A DNA stretch of 64,000 bases from Psococerastis gibbosa. Its lineage: Eukaryota > Arthropoda > Insecta > Psocodea > Psocidae. The stretch covers positions 7,682,855 through 7,746,854 of the forward strand of contig OZ020491.1 in assembly GCA_963971405.1 (NCBI GenBank), read 5' to 3'. Of the stretch, positions 1 to 12,100 are shown piece by piece. Position numbers and translations under genes: made by a program. Below the pieces are notes generated by a model, which was not told the DNA's origin, did not search any database, and saw only the letters and a program-made list of their open reading frames with translations. Each line of letters begins with the position of its first letter. Position 1 is the first letter of the stretch.

Positions 1-56
1 AAGTGACCTATTCAACAAAACTCACAAGAAGAAATTAATGCCCGGATAACACGGCC

Positions 57-205
57 GATTCTCGCCAGTCGCTATTTGCTGATGTTATTGCCATTGTAGG
101 GGGAGAGTTCTTGACGGTTTCGGAAGCTAGCGTGAAGCATGAAAGTGCACGGTTTTCCCCTAGACACGCCAGATCATAGAAATCTTCTGAGTTAGATGGT
201 GTGTT
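57..205 (-). repeat. Dispersed repeat shared with 17935-18090
   Basis: The reverse complement matches 17935-18090 with several mismatches and small gaps, including GATTTCTATGATCTGGCG and TCTAGGGGAAAACCGT. Class unknown. Confidence 0.7.
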
Positions 206-236
206 CGAACTAACCATTTACCAAGCCCTAGCCTAG

Positions 237-464
237 CCAGGACATGTAGAGTAGTAGAGTAGTGGTACAGACTCCAACTTTCACCCGAAAAGTTGTTGGT
301 TCGAGTCCCACACATGCTACATTTTCGGGTCATGCTTTGGAGGGCATGTAAAGCAGGCGGTAGTGGGCCTTCCTAGTTGAGTATAAGAGAGGGTTTTATA
401 GTCCTAACTCCGCTAGATTGGCTTAGTAATAGAACAACCAAAAGGCAATATTTATTTATTTAGC
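237..464 (+). repeat. tRNA-derived SINE, family A, copy 1
   Basis: About 225 bp, with a tRNA-like head carrying an A-box-like TAGAGTAGTGG and a perfect B box (GGTTCGAGTCC), a unique body, and an A+T-rich tail (TATTTATTTATTTA). It matches 32762-32984 over its length. Confidence 0.85.
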
Positions 465-1039
465 CCTACTATGGAAAAGACGTCGGTTAATCGCGACTGA
501 GAGACTGACGATTTTACTTTATACGTTCTTGTTGTAGGTACGTGTTGTTTACTTGATTGTATAATTTAACAAAATAAAAAGAATCGTCCGTGTGTTGGCT
601 ACCTACCGGGCCTAAGTCGATGGTACTTTATGGCCAGGATATTAGGAATCTTGGCTTGTATCATAAAATAACACACCCTACAAACTGAATAACTTATTGG
701 GTAGATCTTACCAACGTTCTATGGATGAAGACAATTTTTTTTTGTCAGCAACACAGAGGAGACTAAGAGAACGATTTTGCACCCGAACTGTTGTCAAATG
801 CTTTTACATTAGCTTTAGTTTAAAAATTTTCAATATTAGGCAGCAATGTATATCTGGTGTAGGGCTACCTATATTTGGCTGGCCATTCACTAGGGCTCCA
901 AACGGACTCGCACCAAGCCGAATGACGCATCCTGTTCCATTTGAATAAACATATGTAATAGTCTCCTTAGTAACTTTGTAAAACTTGCTGTAACTCATTA
1001 CGTAAAACTGAACTAAGTAATTTTTTAACAATGAGTGTT
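465..1039. other. No gene seen
   Basis: A+T-rich noncoding DNA. Short open frames here lack splice signals or family resemblance. Confidence 0.6.
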
Positions 1040-1204
1040 CCATTTTGCGTTAGCGCCATTTATAGGAGTCTCTCCAAATCTTTCAAATTGTACAGTGTAA
1101 AAGTACCTCTTCCATATCATCACACTGTACAATTTGAAAGATTTGGAGCGACTGCTTCAGCGTAGTCGTGATGACCCCTCTAAATGGCGCTAACGCCAAA
1201 TGGA
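1040..1204. repeat. Foldback element with 35 bp inner and 22 bp outer arms
   Basis: Inner arms CTCCAAATCTTTCAAATTGT pair across a short loop. Outer arms (TCCATTTTGCGTTAGCGCC and its near complement) pair outside them. A related half copy lies near 46465-46610. Confidence 0.75.
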
Positions 1205-1539
1205 ACAGGAGGCGCCATTTGGCTTGGCTCGAGTCCGTTTGGAGCCCTCGTGAATGGCCAGCTTTATTCATTTTTGTTTTAGTGTTCCCTCTGGTTGATT
1301 TATCCGTTCGTTGGACTGGACTTCGTACGGATGGTGACCTTTTCTGCTCTATTTATCTTGCTAATTCTCATAATCAAGGTCAACACAAATACGCTCGGAT
1401 ATGTCATAAGCTGCAGCATCGGAGGTGGTTTTATCTTGCGTAAGTTACGTGACAGTGAAGACTTTTGCTGCCAAGGTCAACCAGTGAAGCAAATTTGTTC
1501 AGGTAGCTCAAGGTCGAAATGGGAGGTATTTGCTTATTG

Positions 1540-2015
1540 AGCCTCAGAGATGTTCTCTTCGTAACCAACGTTGCATCTTCGACTGAATATGTTAGCCGCA
1601 GATCTGGACCAAACGTTTGGTGTAGATAATCCATTTCAACCGTGGCCCTCCCGCCTTGATATTTCTTCTTCACGGGATACTTTACTTACGAATAACCTGT
1701 TAACCACCTTAACTTGATTTGTAATTTCTGAATGGGGCTGGTATGAAACCTATTATGTGTAGCAGATCTTCTGACGAAAGGCTATTTTACGGTTTTGAAG
1801 GAATCAGAATATCAGCCGTATTTTCATACCTATGATACAAATATAACTACAAAGGCTTTCACGGTTGGAATTATATGACGAAGCAGTAGAATCCGGGATG
1901 ATAGGCCGTGGTCGTTCTAAGAGCGTACTTCCAAACGTTTGGTCAACATCTTCAGTGGAACTGCGTAGACTTCTAAGATTGTATATCTTGGAGCCTCAGT
2001 AGCAACTGTTTCAGC
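1540..2015. repeat. Fragments related to the 13.98 kb foldback element
   Basis: Segments near 1540-1640 and 1884-2000 share GTAGAATCCGGG, GGCCGTGGTCG, CCAAACGTTTGG and GAACTGCGTAGACTTCTAAG with the foldback at 13977-14170, in rearranged and diverged form. Confidence 0.55.
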
Positions 2016-2242
2016 AAATGAAATCACTGAGACTGATGTCATTTCTCCATGGATCTCTTCTGAAAGTTTCTTTTTGTGTGGAAAGTATTTTTCCCAAATT
2101 GTTGTTGTTTCTAACGCCTGCTTTCAGCATTTCTGCTTTAAGCAACCCTGTCTGCCTGGCGGGGGGAGTGAGTCTGATTGTTAACTTGAGGCACCCTAAG
2201 GGCAGACTCTTTCACACCAGGGAAAGAGGAATTGACTGACAG

Positions 2243-2462
2243 GGTGGACCTCCTGATTATAGTGGATTCCGAACCACCTGAGGAACATGGTAAAGTCACG
2301 CGGTTAAATCGGAGGTGACCAGGACTTGACACGCACTTAGACTGACTTATATAGTCTCAGCGCGTTATCATGTCCCACTAACTATGTTCCGCTGTGCACA
2401 TTGCCAAGTTTACCGCAGCTTGAGACATACTCTGCTCTTATGGATTCAACATGGTAAGGCCG
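2243..2462 (-). repeat. Dispersed repeat, family B, diverged copy
   Basis: The reverse complement matches parts of 27089-27272, including GGTTCGGAATCCACTATAAT (as complement) and the ATGTTGAATCC end. The middle is replaced or diverged. Confidence 0.7.
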
Positions 2463-5400
2463 TTGGCTCTTTTTTTCTTAAATTAGTATTAGGCCTATTA
2501 CAATATATTTTAATATTTCAGTTTATCTGTGGTACCAATGGTTCTGCGTAGTATCCTTGTGCCAAATAATTCGTCATGTCGGAAAGATGGATAAATCGTC
2601 AAGAATTTCCTTCCCTGTAGTTAGCAAAACTGCACAAGGGGGTCTATCTACCAGCAAGCTGCCGATGAGCATTAACTTGGACCGTATCAATAACGTGACG
2701 CTGTATAACAAAAAGACTCATTTCTATGGCTTGCCGAATGTATCTCAGTAGGGAGTAGGTAGCCGGACATTAAACACTCAAAATTGCAGTGATCTTATTT
2801 TAATTATGATTAGAGAAATTATTATAATTAATAAATACTATAGGTACCTATCAAGTTATTCTTATTTGATTGTCATTCAAGAATGTATAAAGTACATAAG
2901 TGCTGCATTTCACAATTGATTAAAATATGCCCATCATGTTACAAAAATAGGTTTGCCATTGAAATGATGCCTTAAACCTGCACACCTACGAGAAACCTGC
3001 ACACCTACGTGTTTCAGTTTAGCCATCCAGAATGTTCTGATGCCAACTATTCCATTTATAGTATAGTCAATAGTCGTAATAGGCCATTAGGCATCTAAAT
3101 TATTTAAAAGAAAACATGCATTTGTCGTTTAAAAAAAAAAAAAAAAAAATAGAACAAAAGAACATAATTAAATTGAAATATTTTAGGGAACGCGGCAATA
3201 TGTAAAACAGTAGTCCGATTAATTGTTAAGGTTCAGTAAAAGTTTTGACTAGTCTTACTTCAATATATGTATTTACCTATCAACGTAATTTAAATACGGT
3301 AATTTTGATGTGTGTGGCTGTGAGCCTATAACAAAATGTGCCTATATAGAATCTCATGAGAGTAGTATTGGGTATGAGTCTATGATTTTTCGTTGGATTA
3401 ATGTGATGAATTTACTTCAAATACTGTTAATTGAGTCTATTTATTACTAAAATCAGTAATTTCGAAGAAGTAAAAATTACTACAAAAAAGAAAGTGAAAA
3501 TTCAAAAGTAAAATAGTTTAGCGGGAGTCTTGTTTGATTGGCACACTTGCTTTAAATGGCGGATAAACAGCTGATAGCTTGTAAACAAATCGGAGCATGC
3601 CGTTTTGTTCCTATCTTCCTGTAAAAGTTTGTTAAATAATTATTTCAATTGGACTAGAAGTGTAAAAGAGGCTTGATAATATACGAATACGGTAAGTTAT
3701 CAATGTAATTTGTCTCTTGTGGCATACAAACTTTTCTTGACTGTTCTGCATTAACTTATGCTCCCTAGTTAAATGTACAGTAATTTAAGATTTAAACAGT
3801 TTAATTGGCACTGTGGCTCCTTAAAAGTATCTTGTGAAAGACTTACTAAAAGTTCATAAGTAATGAGATATTGAGATGTTAACCCCATGCTAGGCTGCTA
3901 GGGGCGCATTGAATTTTGTCGCATTGTTATCACCGCCTGTGTCAGTGGCTGCAGCGGACCTGTCATTTACGACTCCGTAGGGCCAAAACCTGGCTTCGGC
4001 AGGGCACAAATAAACAAACAAACAAAATACTAAAAAAACGTCTCCTGGATCCGCCCTTTCCCCAAGCACAGATACACTACGACGCCCAGAAGCTAGCCCT
4101 AGCTAGCTTGAAAATGGCATGAATATAACTGATTTAACACTATTAAGCTTTACATCAGCAGCATCAACAACAACAACAACATCAACTGCTCTATGTACCG
4201 GAGCCTGACTGGCACTTCTTGAACACATGCACTTTTAATTTTAAGTTTTTTAAAATCAGGTCTTAGTATTCGAGTTATTCATTCCTCAGAAGCAATGGAA
4301 TGCTATTAAGTTATGGTATTTGCAAAATGTGTATTCTCATTTGATTAACATGTCATTAAAAACAATGCATAGGAATTTTGGCGTCAACCTTCGTAGGTTT
4401 ATAAAAGCGTTAGAATTTGGGATCTGTCAGTTTTCAAGGCGTGAGGGACTGAAGGGAGTGGAAAAGTTTAGGCTGAGCCTAGCAACAGCATAATTCTATT
4501 GTTTTCCGATGAAGTAAAATTTTGCTTTGACCCATGATAGAGCATAAAAAGAACTTCGTTTCTAATGAAAGATAAATACGATATTATATTATCAACAAAA
4601 TGACATCCTCTTGTTGCTTAGCTTTTCCTTATACTGTAGACCTTTTCCTAGCTTCACGTTGACACACAGTATGGGTGCTTTAGTTACTCAAAATGACAAC
4701 CAGACGTCGTACCTTTTCGTAGGACGATGTAACATGGTTAAAATCAAATTGTTCCACTGGCACGGCGTCGCCTCTGCTCATGCGCCTCTGACCATTAACT
4801 TATTTGCTTTGGGTCGTTATGAAAACTGGGCTTGCCTTGTTCTCCTCGTCTAGTAGTAATAGGGTGTACTAAAATAGCACGAATGCTGATGAGAACACCC
4901 ACTTTTACCATCTAGTTATCCACTTCTCAAACTTTCTACTTCGTGCATCCACTTGTAACTGTTTTTTTGAATGTCAATGCTATGTGTCTGTTGTATGATC
5001 CCCAGACTCTAAAGGTCAGAGTGAGTCTGAGGTACCATATCACTTAATCCTAACTTAACCCAAACACGCTATGCAAAAGAAATGAGAGACTTACGTTAAG
5101 GAACAAGACGAGGTTGACTTGTTCTGTGTAGATATATTCACATCATGAATACGCCGGCCATATCTACGACCGCTCGATTCCTTGGGTCCCTCCGAGCCTG
5201 GTTTCGTCGATCCGCCTCTGATTCCCACTATACAACTCCCAACTCTTATTGTCAGCGGTCGTCAGCAGGTCCAACACACCAGGCCCGAAGTAGGTCAAGC
5301 CATCCAGAGGCGTTGCACTCCCATCGGCGTACACTTCATACCAATATGGATATCACATTTTTTATGTATATTGATACTATATGTCAAAGTCTGTTAATTC

Positions 5401-6136
5401 GTCGCGTTGCCAATACTTAACGATACTAAGGAAGTGACCTTAGATCCATGTGCAGCCTATAAGCTTATTCCACTATAATAGGTAAATGTTGAGTCATATA
5501 ATAGTAGAATGGGAATGGAATATAGTGAACAAACAAAAAATTAGTTAACTTGCTGGCTAAATCTATGAGTTATTTGCTTAACGATTATTGGGGTTGTAGT
5601 TATTATTAGTTATATACTAATTTTGTGTTTGTTCAATAAAATGCAATACCATCTATTTTTTTCTATAGAATAAAAATAAAACGTTCACTAAAAAAATTAA
5701 TTTTTCTATTACATTCTCACATAATTATTCTAGTCTAAATGGCAATGTATAATATGTTCCTAAACTACAATTTACCTAGTATTGAGTCAGCTAAAACGGT
5801 ACAAATTCATATTACTCCATGTGATGCATTAATGTCTATATCTAATTGTTTAACGGTGGCAAAGTAGAATACCACTAACAGCCATAATTGTCTAGTAGCT
5901 CGCTATAGAGTGTCGGTGGACAAGCAATCCAGGCCCAACAGTGGTATCCCTTGGACAATAATGGGAATAACCGCATAAATCTACAATGCTTAGTTTACAT
6001 TTGAGGTCTTTCCTTTAATCAGTCAATTCTGATAAACCGATTAAATGCCAATTTTCCTGGATGACTATTCTATCGGTGTTTTCCGTTAATATTGTTGTCA
6101 TTCAGTTTATAAATTTTTTCGGTAATATCAATAGCA
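2463..6136. other. Long stretch without a recognised gene
   Basis: A+T-rich. It holds a 19-base A run near 3131, a possible short retroposon ending in an (ACAA)n-like tail near 3900-4030, and a (CAA)n tract near 4160-4180. No open frame has splice signals or resemblance to a known protein. Confidence 0.6.
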
Positions 6137-6315
6137 AGGTGGCTATTCCATCTGTCAACAATCCGTCATTTCTGCATCAATAATTGATGAGAGTTTTGTT
6201 TTAAGGAGACAATTATGTAAATACTTAACTTATCTGTTATAAATTAAGTTATAATATGGTAGAGACTTATTATTGATGCTTAAATGACGGAATATTGACA
6301 GATGGAATAGCCGCC
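6137..6315. repeat. Foldback element, GGCG/TTCCAC tip family, core type 2
   Basis: Tips GGTGGCTATTCCA and TGGAATAGCCGCC. Arms carry CTGTCAAnAnTCCGTCATTT. The centre (about 6198-6264) is the same roughly 65 bp core seen at 42034-42100 and 49138-49206. The arms match those of the next copy at 7290, which has no such core. Confidence 0.82.
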
Positions 6316-6738
6316 ATAGCAAATAGATACCTTTACCTTCTCTTTATAAACTAAACATGAAAAATGCCAAAGTAAAGTGGGTTGGAAACCTCGTCTCAAA
6401 TAACCAGCCTTAACACAGTTTTTAATATTACAGAAAACACCATAAGTCAAGCCCCAATTTATTGCCCGATATGGCAGAAATCACCCATTATTACCTTTAC
6501 AAAAGTCACCCGTTCGAATAAATGCTTCTGATGCGTCTGTTATGTACTTGCCCGTTAAAATAGATAGTTCAGGCACCAGCTTTAGACACATCCTCTTGAT
6601 GACAGCAACCACATCTATATATTTTAAACGACAGGTGCTGAGCAGACGTATTAATAGAATTTATTGAAACAGAACCTTAATCAATAGAAACCGCTTCAAT
6701 CACCCCGGATTGAAGTAAGTGTATGCTATATCATTCAG

Positions 6739-6942
6739 CGGGCCTATTATGCCGTTCAGTTTACTTAATTACCTGGTATTAAAAATGTAAACAAGACAAT
6801 TTTAGAATGGAAAGTGCTATTCAAAATTGTTTGTTTACATTTTTAACAGCCAGGTTAAGTTTAATATAATAAATAAATAATAATATGTAAATAAGTTAAG
6901 CGTTAAAATATTAATAGTAATATTAAACGGCATATTAGCCCC
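6739..6942. repeat. Foldback element
   Basis: Outer arms CGGGCCTATTATGCCGTT pair with AACGGCATATTAGCCCCG. Inner arms around ACCTGG and AAAAATGTAAACAA pair with TTGTTTACATTTTTAACAG and CCAGGT. No coding potential. Confidence 0.7.
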
Positions 6943-7289
6943 GCAGGAATGTTTATAAATATCCACAGTACAAGTTTCACTTAGTTTTTTCGGTGGATGG
7001 TTAGCTTATCAGTGTCTTACAATATTGGACGTAAACCTCTGTTAAACGCATCTTGTGGATGTTCATAAACGTGACTTTATCGAGTGATATGCTTAATATT
7101 GTTTAATGTAAATTTTACATATTATTGTAAAACTTTATTTTAATGTAAAGTCTCACTGAAATAATATCATAGCTCTAAATGTCCATCAGTAATCCACAGA
7201 ATAAATTCTAAGCACGTGGGTGGTGCTGAAGAAAATTATTTAGTTTATTAAATAACAAGGTGGGAAATGAGATGAGAAATAGTAGCTAT

Positions 7290-7428
7290 GGCGGCTATTC
7301 CACTTGTCAATATTCCGTCATTTGTGCATCAATAATTGATGAGATTTTTGTTTTTATATAGAGTAAAAAAAAATCTCATCAATTATTGAAGCACAAATGA
7401 CGAATTATTGACAAGTGGAATAGCCGCC
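7290..7428. repeat. Foldback element, GGCG/TTCCAC tip family, short form
   Basis: Almost perfect palindrome with a short central loop; tips GGCGGCTATTCCAC and GTGGAATAGCCGCC. Arms contain TTGTCAATATTCCGTCATTT and CATCAATAATTGATGAGAT, as in the 6137 copy. Confidence 0.85.
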
Positions 7429-8815
7429 TATATAATAAAATATAAATAATAGGATTTAAAATTGATTGGCGGCTGCTTTGTTGCTTGCTAAGGGATCTTT
7501 TATTGCATCCATAGCTTTTCCTTTAGGTTTAAAAATACACTTTCAAAGTTACTTATTTAAAATTACCAGTATTTCATGTGATGTGCAAATTGGCACGAGG
7601 TAACTTAGTGCAGTCAGGTTTTAAAAGTTGTCAGTCCATGGCGAAATTTTTTCATTTAACAATCAATTGTCCCATACTTAAATATGGAGACATTAATACT
7701 AAAAAACAAAAAATACACTCTGCATAGCGCCAAAGCTTCATGGTGGGTACCGATTTGAGGATTTTGAAATTGACCCATTCATTTTCTGTAGTCTGCATTT
7801 ATTACGAGAAGACCTCATTATTGCGATTTTTTGCCCCTTTGTTCTATTATCACTTTTAGTGGTTCTTAGGAAACTAATTGTCCTCATCCTCGTTTCAATT
7901 TTATGTTTCTCCCTCTCTTTTCTACTAGTACGATTGACATGTTTGTTGTCTAATACCGGTCAGCTCTCCCAAGTTAAGCTTTGATATACACTGTTAGATT
8001 TGCTATTACATTTCTTCGTACCATCTATACAACTAACTACTGAAATAAGAAACATTTAACCGTACATTTGGGTTCCTACTCCGAATATTCTACTAAAAGC
8101 TGCCGAGTTACCCTACCCTAAAGAATGGTCCAACATCAGTTGTACTTGGAATTTAAAATGTCTTGTAGATGGTCGAAAAAGTCGGAGTCGCCCTTAAAAT
8201 GAGCACTATATTATTGATTTTTTTTCTTCGGTCATTGACGTTTACAATAGTCAGTAAGGCATGGTGGCGACATCGGCAAATACCCAAACATATTTCCGAA
8301 CATCGGTTGAGTTTTACAGAATGCTTAGCATATGGATATAACCCTGGAATTTTTTTTTCTTAGCACTTGCCTTTGTGGCCTCTGCCGTCAAAGTTTTTAT
8401 ACAATACCTATGGCAAGTCAATGGCGTTTTCACACCTAATTAACTGTGCCTGAAGCTCCACATTCTTGACGGACAATTCAGCAAAACAAGGAAGAAAGAC
8501 AAAAAAATAGGTTTTCGTTAAATTAAAAGAAAACCCTGTTCCCATAATTTTTCCCATCAACGAGCGTTTCACTGCTCTCATTACAATTAAGCCTGCTTTG
8601 CTGGATTATCTGGTGAATGTTGGCCTTAGAGGCTACCCGTTTGCTGTTAGAAGTCTTATCCGTAGTCTATTAGTCACCATAAGTTAACCAGAGTCTTCTT
8701 TGCAAAGTATGCAGACGGTCATAGACCAACTGCGGCAAGGGTGGCAAGAGTTCGAGGCAGTCAACGCCTATGAAGCAAATCTACTCCTAAGTAACATGTA
8801 ACAACCTTGAGCACT
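7429..8815. other. 3' flank of the glucose transporter, no other gene seen
   Basis: Downstream of the transporter stop. Part of it must be its 3' UTR, but I found no convincing poly(A) signal close to the stop. Confidence 0.5.
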
Positions 8816-9163
8816 TCAATTGTACGATTGTTGACGGAACATTGCAGAGATCTCTTCGATGGATTTGTTCTTTGTCTCGGGTACCTTTTTCCACACGAAG
8901 ACTGTGAACAGGCCAAGGATGACGGTGAAGATGATGAAGACGTAGCCGCCGATCGCTTGTTGAATGGGCAGGAAGCCGATACCGACGAGGAAGTTGGCGG
9001 TCCAGTTGACGCCGACGGCGATGGATGTCGCAGTGGGCCGGGCGGACTGGTTGAAGAGTTCGCTGACGAGGAACCAGGGTATGGAGCCAGGGCCGACTGC
9101 AAACGTTATGACGAACAAGAGGACGAGAAGGATGCTGATGTAGGAGATGACGACGCTTTGGTC
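8816..9163 (-). CDS. Glut1: GLUT1-like transporter, last coding exon with TM10-12 and C-terminus
   Basis: Acceptor ttctctgcag, then [10 protein letters not shown] in phase 0. It contains GPGSIPW in TM10, the NW of the TM11 region, and the VPETKNKS tail motif, ending [11 protein letters not shown] and stop. The exon is richer in G+C than its surroundings, which gives several long shadow frames on both strands (8787-9254, 8807-9178). Confidence 0.94.
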   Translation of the reverse strand, partial: DQSVVISYISILLVLLFVITFAVGPGSIPWFLVSELFNQSARPTATSIAVGVNWTANFLVGIGFLPIQQAIGGYVFIIFTVILGLFTVFVWKKVPETKNKSIEEISAMFRQQSYN

Positions 9164-12100
9164 CTGCAGAGAAAATGAAAAATAAGTTCACATTGGGGGT
9201 TGAGACTAGTTGTATCAAATCGCGTCTTCGCGGTGTACTACTCACTGGAGACATTTTCGCTACCGTCTCTTCTTCGTCACATTCTTCATAATGTATCTAA
9301 GAAAGGAATCACTGCTATTGATTCCTGGCAAAGGGCCACTACTGAATTCTGCCTGGATTATGTATTTAAGCCAAGTTAATTCATCAATGCAGCTCTACAG
9401 TTTTACTAAACTGTAGACCACTGGGCCTATGAATTTTGATTCTTGATATCACAAGCTATCCTGCTGTCCAAGAATTTTGTAGCTCAGACTACATTGTTCT
9501 GTCCACTTACCGCATACACAATGCAGATTGAGAGCAGACCCGTAACAATAAACATTCCAATGAAACCAGCTAACAGAAGTGTCTTTCTTCCGGCCCTTTC
9601 CACGAGGAATAGTGACACAACTGTCATTCCTACATTAATCAAGCCCGTGACAAGAGTTGCTGTCTGCGCACTGGAGTCATCCAAGCCGGCCATCTTGAAG
9701 ATTTTGGTGGAGAAAAACATTACCTATGAGAAAATACCAAAGCATTTAATTAATAATAATAACAGCAAGTATAGGGCAGATGCTCAATGTCACTTGACCA
9801 GATACTACTAAATATCATAGAAGACAGCCCGTCTAAATATTGGAACTGGAAGGCATGCTACTGCAATATTCAGAGAACAGATTATAAAATGTTGGAACTG
9901 GGTGAGACACTGGACATACAATATTTCACAGGGCTTCCTGTTGTGGAGATAACTTACAACTGTTTTGTTTAATACCGAGATAACGTACAACTGTTGTTTA
10001 ATACGTTGAGTTCTCTTATCCTCAATCCAGGTAGTGTGAAACTGCAATATAATCCCACGCACTTTACAGAGATGGTACAGGTACAGTTTGGATTTGGCAA
10101 AAAATCAATGTAGCATTCACATTTTTAAAATAGTATTACAGGTCGGCTTCGGTGGCAAGGTGTACTTCTGTGCTTGTATGTGCGCGAGTCTCAACACATC
10201 ATGCGATCGGAGACGTGTCGTAACTCAACACGAGATCTAACCTACCGAGGCGACTGAAGAGGGTATATTCATTCAATTGATTGTATGCGATTTACCTTTA
10301 AAGAAATAAGAAAATAAATAAAATGAGGAAGTGGTTGAATGAACAAACTAATTAAATTAAAATACCAACCGCATTGATGCCTGAAAGCTGCTGTCCAATC
10401 ATGACCATAACGGCGATAATGAGAGGGATACGTAATGTGGGGTTACGTAGCATTTCTCTAACCGTAACCTTAGGTATGGATTTGCTTGACTCATATTCCG
10501 AACGCATTTCTTGCATCTCATCCTGAACTTCAATAGTGCCTCGAAGCCATGTTAAAGCTGAAACAAAAGCAAGAATGTATTGTTTTGTTCTAATTTAATT
10601 TAATTTATTAGTTGGTAAATTCGATGCTTGGGCCCTGCGTTGAAGAAAACCAGTTGCATATTGTGTGAAACTGGAAGGAATCGTTAGTTTTTTAACTAGT
10701 AAAGGAAGTAACATTAGAGAGTGGGGTGCCACAGGGCTCCGCTCCGGGACCTTTCCTATGCCTGCTGTATATAAATGACGGATTCATTTCTGTATTAGAG
10801 GAATGTGCTGCTGCCTTGCGATTTTTAATGTTTCTTTTGATTTACCTCGTTGTGCTTGTACTTCTCTTCCTTGGCTGACCAGTAGATATTTGGGAGACTC
10901 AGGGCAGAAGGGCAGTGTGACCAATTGGAATATTGCTGGAACTACAGTTAAAGCGAGCAACGTTGGCCAGGAGTCCTCTGTTCCTAGGATAGAACCAAGA
11001 CCTAAGATTTGTGACACCAGAATTGAGATGGTGATTACAAGCTGATACACTGTGCCCACCTGAAAATAAAACATTGCTACATTTTACTACTAGATCATAA
11101 AATAGGGAGTAGGGAGTCTACTGTCACGTTACAAACCTTATTCACCTTATCTAAGCATAAGTAATTCATGTGAAATGTTTCGGGACTGGTAGAGGATCCT
11201 TTTTCTTGACTGCTGACTGCAGGGCTGTCGGTAATATTTCTCAAGCGTGTAAACGTTGCCTTTGGCCTGTTACGTCCCTGTTAGGCTTCCATTCATGGGA
11301 GGCACAGTCCAGTGAGGCAAACAAGAAAATAGTTCGTACTCCATTGCTTCCAACGGCGTTCCATTAAACTGGTTCACGTTTCGATGTCAACCCACATCGA
11401 CTACAAGTGACAATCTACATGCTGATACACGCTTATTATTGACATTGTAACAGGCGTTAGCTCGACTTAACCAATTTTGTGAATGAGCGTACCGTATACG
11501 GAACAAGGCTAATTATTTTAATTTTACATTTAAAACATGGTTCACTTGTACTCGTTAAATACCAGTAGTGGTATAAATTGGAGGTAACTTGTTTTTGTGA
11601 AAGGTCAGTTTAATTATTATTTCACCGATAAAATGCCTGCCCAACACGACTAGACTCGACGTGGCGCCCACGTTCTAATCAGTGAAGAAGTTGATGACCC
11701 ACTGCCCCCTGAGGTGTGGGCGAGTACCACGCCCGTGCCGCGGTACTCCTGAGTGGACCATTAAGAGGGTCAGCGACTCTTGTGGTTGTTTGAACGGAAA
11801 TATTTAGGCACAATCGAGTTTTTAGGTATTAGAATAAGAAATTAAAGCAACCAAAGTCCATTTGTAGACAGGATTGTGAATTGATTAAAAATACAGGTTA
11901 GCACAAAATTTGGATGAAATCGATCAAGTAGGTAGTTTGGGCACTGGGATCAGTTGGCTTAGTAACAGAACAAAAAGTCAATATTTATTTATTTATCAGC
12001 TGGACGGACCGCGTGACGAAAGAAAGAGTGGCAGGTGCGAATTAAGAAGAAGACAGATATTTGAATTTATTAACCCTACAACCTGGAAACGTTTTCCTTT

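Noticed and set aside
6137-7428. CRISPR-like spaced repeats
   Set aside because: The repeats are inverted, differ in length and are far apart; these are eukaryotic foldback elements.
8787-9254. Long overlapping frames on both strands (155, 123 and 113 codons)
   Set aside because: They are shadows of the G+C-rich last exon of the glucose transporter, in other registers, without family resemblance.
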